7,838 bases of DNA from an uncultured Rickettsiales bacterium (lineage in GTDB: Bacteria > Pseudomonadota > Alphaproteobacteria > Rickettsiales > UBA1997). The first letter of the stretch is position 1; every line of letters starts with the position of its first letter. A program made the position numbers and the translations under genes. Shown piece by piece: positions 4,504-7,838 of the stretch. The DNA lies in NCBI GenBank assembly GCA_934725005.1, contig CAKVBE010000041.1:1-7838 (forward strand), given 5' to 3'. The notes below the pieces were generated by a model. It saw only the letters and a program-made list of their open reading frames with translations. It made no database searches and had not been told where the DNA came from.

Positions 4504-7500
4504 ATGGAAAACAATAATAACAAATATATAGATTCACTTATTGAAAAAGTTGCTGAGCTTTTTGATAAAGATAAAAATCAAAAGACACGAGAAGTAGGCG
4601 ATATTATTCTAGAATTAGTAGCTTCTAGATTTGGCAGTGAGAATATTAAAGCCTTAGCAATGTGTGATGGTGAATTATGTGAGATTGACACTAAAGATAG
4701 TGAAAAAGTAGAAAAATCAGTTGTATTTGGTTATAAAATCTGGGATAATTATTTTATAATTTCCGGAGTAGGTGAAATTGATGATAGTGTTATTAACAAA
4801 TTTTTGAACAGAATAAATTGTAAATTTTACCATATCAAAAATACCGGTGGACATTATGTTACTACTATTTATAGTAATGGTATGCAAGGCGAAACAATTG
4901 ATTCACTGTCGAAAAAAATTGACTACAAGTATGCTAAAAATAATAACAATAATTGTTTATTTGAGGCTATATATAATGCATTTGTTAATAGTGGTATCAT
5001 TAATGATTGTATTTTCAAAGATGAAAAAAATAGTTCTGAAAACAAAAAAATATGTTTTTTTGATGAAAAGAATAAGCATTTAAAAGTTGGTGAATTTTTA
5101 AAGGATATACTGGTTACAACAAAAAAAGATAGCGAAAAGGCTATTGATGACATGATAAAGTGTCTTTTTAGTTTATTAGATTCAAAAGAAAAGTATAATT
5201 TAAAAACAGAACTAGAATTTATAAAAGCTGCAAGTTTCAGGAATTTTAAATTGTACTATTCTAATGAAGCTGGTAAATCTTCTAATTTAACATGTCATGC
5301 ATTTTTATTTAATGGTGAATACTATACAATCCTTGATAATAATGTAATGAAAATATCATTTAATAAAGATGCTGGATGTGAGAAAAAAATTATTATTAAA
5401 CCTCTTGAGGATAATGATTTAATAAGAAATTCTGAGGTGATAAACAACTATATAAAACAATGCCAATATAGTTGTAAATTTAGCGACGAAATTGCTAAAA
5501 AAGATATATATAATCCATGTTTTGAGTTGTTTGAAAAGTGGAATGCAAATAAAAAATTACCAATTAAAGAATATTTCACCAACGAATTAATAGTAAGCTT
5601 TTTTAAAGATGAAAAATGCATTAGCTTTGTGGAAAAAAATGGCAACCATCGCGATTATTCTCGTGAGTTAATTAACACTCTAAATGAAGAGGATTTAGTT
5701 GACATTTTATTATGTCGTAGTGTCGAATCGACTAATGTACTATGTGATGATGTCTTAAAAGTATTAAAAGAAAAAAATGGTGGAACTTCGTATATTGTTT
5801 ATAAATTACTTATGAATGATACAAAAAATTTGTTTGAAGGCATAGATTCTAAATATTCAGTTTCTGATATAAGATCGATAATAAATTCATATAATAAATG
5901 CTATGATAAGTTTAAAAAAGGTGATACCTTGAGTAAAAAGCTCACATCAGTTTTCATACTTTCCGAGTTTCTTAAAAACGACAGAATACAAAAAAATAAG
6001 GGTTATTCATTAGTGAATCTTGGTGATTTTTTTGTTGGCGATGGAGACAGAAATGACGAGGAAATAAATAGAAAAATTTGTCTAAATAATGAAGATATTA
6101 TTTTTTCTGTTGCAGGAAATGCTCAGAGTACATCTACGGAAAGCGATGGTGGTGCAAATCGCGGTTTTTATAAAACTTATGGCAGAATTGATAAAAATGT
6201 TTTTGGTGCAGATAATATTGTTGGAAATGGCATAACTGTTATCCGAAAATTTGATACAGATACTGGTGCTTTTAGTAATGTTGGAAAAGCTGCTGTTTTA
6301 AAAATAGAAAAAGGTGATGCTGACTCTAAAAAAACATATTATTCAATATATTGTACTGGTCCAAATTATAATGATTGTAAAAATGTTAAACAATTTTTTA
6401 AAAATTTAAAAATCACATTAGATAATTATAATAAGGCTCTTACATGTACCGACGAAAAAAATAAAGAAAGTATTTTTAAGAATAAGTTTGTGACATTTTC
6501 TGGATTTTCTAATTCAATATATGCTGCTAGACTAGCAAACAGGAAAATGTCAAAAGACGTAAACTTTAATGAATATGAAGATTTTAATATAGTTGATTTA
6601 TATAACGCTTTCTATATAAGAAAGAATTGGAATGAAATAGAAAAGTCGGGTGTAAATATTTTGCTCGCTAATGGTGTCTCTAGAGCTTATAAATATTTAG
6701 ATAAAGTATTAACGAAAGAAAAAGGTGAAATTGATCTTAATAAATTCTGTTTAGAAAAAGATGAAGGTGAATTTATAAAGGAATGTTTTAATGAACTCAA
6801 TAAAGGAAATAAAACATTTAAATTTTCATTTACCGAAACTACTAGTAAGATTGTATGTGGAAATAAAGGTCATATTGGTAGTAGGTTGTCTACTTTTAGT
6901 GAGAGTGAGTTTAATAAAGCATTAATTACAGATAATACAATCAATCTTATCAATGACTATTTTGAAAATATAGATGGTAAAACGTTGGTTACAGTAGAAA
7001 AAATATTTGAAAATATTAAAAATTGTGATAACGATGAACAAAAAGTACTTGACGTATGTAGTAAGTATATAAAAGAGGTTGATAATGAATGTATTAAAAA
7101 TAAAAAAGATTTACTCCAGAAATCAGATTCATATATATTTATGAAGAATACTGTGAGCGTTCTTAGCAAAAGTGAAAATAAAAAGAGCCTTAATGACCTA
7201 AAAAAAGAAATTGCTAATAGCATTTTGGAAGATAAAGATTATAAAGAAAAACATAATTCTTTACAATGTTCCTATGAAGTTGATAAAAGCAGAAATTTTG
7301 TGATTACTATTACGTCATCAAAAGATGATTTGGCAAATAATTACAAAATAAAAGGTGTATTACCGAAAGATAAGAGCATTGAAGAGATTTTATTAGAGGT
7401 TCCTCAAAAATGTTTAAATAATGTGATAGAGTCTTACTCATTTAAGCTTTTTGATACCAATAATAAAGAAGTTAATGTTCGTAAAATTACGCAAAATTGT

Positions 7501-7581
7501 GCTTTATATAAAGCTTTTGAATTTGGACCAAAAGTTAAGAAACAGCAACAGATTCAACATGAAAATGGAAAAGGAAAATAA
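4504..7581 (+). CDS. Large putative host-directed effector with OTU-like and macro-like regions
   Basis: I do not recognise a named homologue for this 1025-residue protein. No signal peptide or membrane segment is visible, and it is Lys-, Asn- and Cys-rich. Residues about 72-300 look OTU-like (deubiquitinase). GEIDDSVINKFL...CKFYHI followed by GGHYVTT (115-121, His117) resembles the C-terminal strand and His-Tyr segment. NNNNNCLFEAI (146-156, Cys151) resembles the DGNCLF nucleophile loop, with Asn where Asp is usual. HLKVGEFLKDIL (192-203) resembles the following helix, and TCHAFLFNGEYYTIL (263-277, His265) may be a second His segment. Residues 300-500 are mostly helical. Residues 525-677 resemble a macro domain: DIIFSVAGNA (531-540), DGGANRGFYKTYG (548-560), TGPNYND (618-624), FSGFSNSIY (665-673). 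The C-terminus ends in a basic, Lys/Gln-rich tail, as in type IV secretion substrates. The start directly follows a TAG and a strong promoter; the ribosome site is weak. The coding region is secure; the domain calls are tentative. Confidence 0.7.
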   Translation: MENNNNKYIDSLIEKVAELFDKDKNQKTREVGDIILELVASRFGSENIKALAMCDGELCEIDTKDSEKVEKSVVFGYKIWDNYFIISGVGEIDDSVINKFLNRINCKFYHIKNTGGHYVTTIYSNGMQGETIDSLSKKIDYKYAKNNNNNCLFEAIYNAFVNSGIINDCIFKDEKNSSENKKICFFDEKNKHLKVGEFLKDILVTTKKDSEKAIDDMIKCLFSLLDSKEKYNLKTELEFIKAASFRNFKLYYSNEAGKSSNLTCHAFLFNGEYYTILDNNVMKISFNKDAGCEKKIIIKPLEDNDLIRNSEVINNYIKQCQYSCKFSDEIAKKDIYNPCFELFEKWNANKKLPIKEYFTNELIVSFFKDEKCISFVEKNGNHRDYSRELINTLNEEDLVDILLCRSVESTNVLCDDVLKVLKEKNGGTSYIVYKLLMNDTKNLFEGIDSKYSVSDIRSIINSYNKCYDKFKKGDTLSKKLTSVFILSEFLKNDRIQKNKGYSLVNLGDFFVGDGDRNDEEINRKICLNNEDIIFSVAGNAQSTSTESDGGANRGFYKTYGRIDKNVFGADNIVGNGITVIRKFDTDTGAFSNVGKAAVLKIEKGDADSKKTYYSIYCTGPNYNDCKNVKQFFKNLKITLDNYNKALTCTDEKNKESIFKNKFVTFSGFSNSIYAARLANRKMSKDVNFNEYEDFNIVDLYNAFYIRKNWNEIEKSGVNILLANGVSRAYKYLDKVLTKEKGEIDLNKFCLEKDEGEFIKECFNELNKGNKTFKFSFTETTSKIVCGNKGHIGSRLSTFSESEFNKALITDNTINLINDYFENIDGKTLVTVEKIFENIKNCDNDEQKVLDVCSKYIKEVDNECIKNKKDLLQKSDSYIFMKNTVSVLSKSENKKSLNDLKKEIANSILEDKDYKEKHNSLQCSYEVDKSRNFVITITSSKDDLANNYKIKGVLPKDKSIEEILLEVPQKCLNNVIESYSFKLFDTNNKEVNVRKITQNCALYKAFEFGPKVKKQQQIQHENGKGK

Positions 7582-7637
7582 CTGTAAATATATAAATATA
7601 ATACAATTTTTCTAAAAAGCCTTAATTTTCAGATAAT

Positions 7638-7695
7638 TTAAGTCAGTACTTTTAAATACTGGCTTAGTTAGCTAAAATTATTTATACTGACTTAA
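7638..7695 (+). terminator. Competing hairpins downstream of the large effector gene
   Basis: The arm TAAGTCAGTA (7639-7648) can pair with TACTGGCTTA (7657-7666), giving 10 bp with one G-U pair and an 8-nt loop. Alternatively TTAAGTCAGTA (7638-7648) can pair perfectly over 11 bp with TACTGACTTAA (7685-7695), which is followed by GTTTTAAT. The pairings are mutually exclusive. The position, about 57 nt after the stop, suits 3'-end formation or transcript stabilisation, but no long T-tract follows, so a classical intrinsic terminator is not proven. Confidence 0.45.
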
Positions 7696-7726
7696 GTTTT
7701 AATAAAAAATAAATATTTTTATCACA

Positions 7727-7743
7727 AATAGTTAAAAACTATT
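7727..7743. repeat. Perfect short hairpin abutting the degenerate repeat
   Basis: AATAGTT (7727-7733) and AACTATT (7737-7743) are perfectly complementary around AAA. The hairpin ends exactly where the degenerate repeat at 7744 begins. Its role is unknown; it may be part of the repeat cluster. Confidence 0.5.
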
Positions 7744-7771
7744 GCTAAATCCTTTCTCTCAAAAGGGGAAG
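7744..7771 (+). repeat. Degenerate half-copy of the two-hairpin repeat
   Basis: GCTAAATCCTTTCTCTC then AAAAGGGGAAG resembles the CTAAATCC-plus-first-hairpin part of the 199-268 element. The stem still folds (7752-7759 with 7764-7771, two G-U pairs), so base changes have kept the pairing. The second hairpin is missing. It lies 8 nt before the full copy, suggesting successive or nested insertions of the same repeat. Confidence 0.55.
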
Positions 7772-7779
7772 TTTTATGT

Positions 7780-7838
7780 TTGTTATTCTCTAAATCCTTT
7801 CCCTCCTTGAGGGAAAGTGCCCTGAAAGAGCGATAGGG
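7780..7838 (+). repeat. Two-hairpin dispersed repeat, copy 2 (cut by window end)
   Basis: Positions 7780-7821 are identical to 199-240 over 42 nt, including the CTTTCCCTC / GAGGGAAAG hairpin. The second hairpin differs in sequence (GCCCT / AGAGC around GAA, one mismatch) yet can still fold, and GATAGGG follows as in copy 1. It is in direct orientation relative to copy 1, about 7.6 kb away. The distal part lies outside the window. Confidence 0.85.

Noticed and set aside
6957..7223. Minus-strand open frame inside the large effector gene
   Set aside because: Phe/Leu/Ser-rich shadow of Lys/Glu-rich coding sequence, with no start signals.
199..7838. Composite transposon or genomic island with terminal repeats
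   Set aside because: The bracketing repeats are short, direct and of intergenic type. There is no transposase, integrase or tRNA, and the interior holds core genes (rsmE, metG).

Overview
The window is strongly AT-rich (about three quarters A+T by eye). Its housekeeping genes, a porin-like outer-membrane protein and two proteins that look built for a eukaryotic cell suggest a host-associated Gram-negative bacterium. The most likely kind is an intracellular alphaproteobacterium of the Rickettsiales/Holosporales type. That placement is an inference from composition, the porin, the methionyl-tRNA synthetase lineage and the effector-like genes; no marker here settles it.

Layout. Positions 1-440 hold no convincing gene. 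They carry three short hairpins that share the hexaloop TCGGAG, a two-hairpin dispersed repeat (199-268), and then a near-consensus sigma70 promoter with a perfect palindrome at the predicted transcript start. This promoter drives a 95-residue protein (441-728) ending in Cys-Cys-Val-Ile-Met. Its last four residues, CVIM, form a canonical eukaryotic farnesylation (CaaX) box. A long imperfect inverted repeat (745-826) separates it from a convergent two-gene unit on the minus strand: rsmE (16S rRNA m3U1498 methyltransferase) followed, with an 11-bp overlap, by a porin-like protein. Divergent from rsmE is metG, a zinc-type methionyl-tRNA synthetase with variant signature motifs.

Downstream of metG, two palindromes and a very strong promoter (TTGACA, 17 bp, extended -10 TGGTATAGT) precede a 1025-residue protein (4504-7581). 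It has no signal peptide or membrane segment. Its N-terminal third resembles an OTU-family deubiquitinase, with a His-Tyr segment placed BEFORE the Asn-Cys-Leu-Phe nucleophile segment, as in sequence-permuted OTUs. Residues 525-677 resemble a macro (ADP-ribose-binding) domain. The tail is hydrophilic and basic, as in type IV secretion substrates. The 3' flank has competing hairpins, a degenerate repeat and a second direct copy of the two-hairpin repeat at the right edge.

How it fits together. rsmE and metG serve translation and the porin serves the envelope. The two monocistronic, strongly promoted genes on either side look like independent host-directed effectors: one predicted to be lipid-anchored by host farnesyltransferase, the other predicted to act on ubiquitin and possibly ADP-ribose signals. 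The candidate undescribed biology is this pair, especially the combination of OTU-like and macro-like segments in one protein. All effector assignments come from motif reading by eye and have not been tested by profile search.
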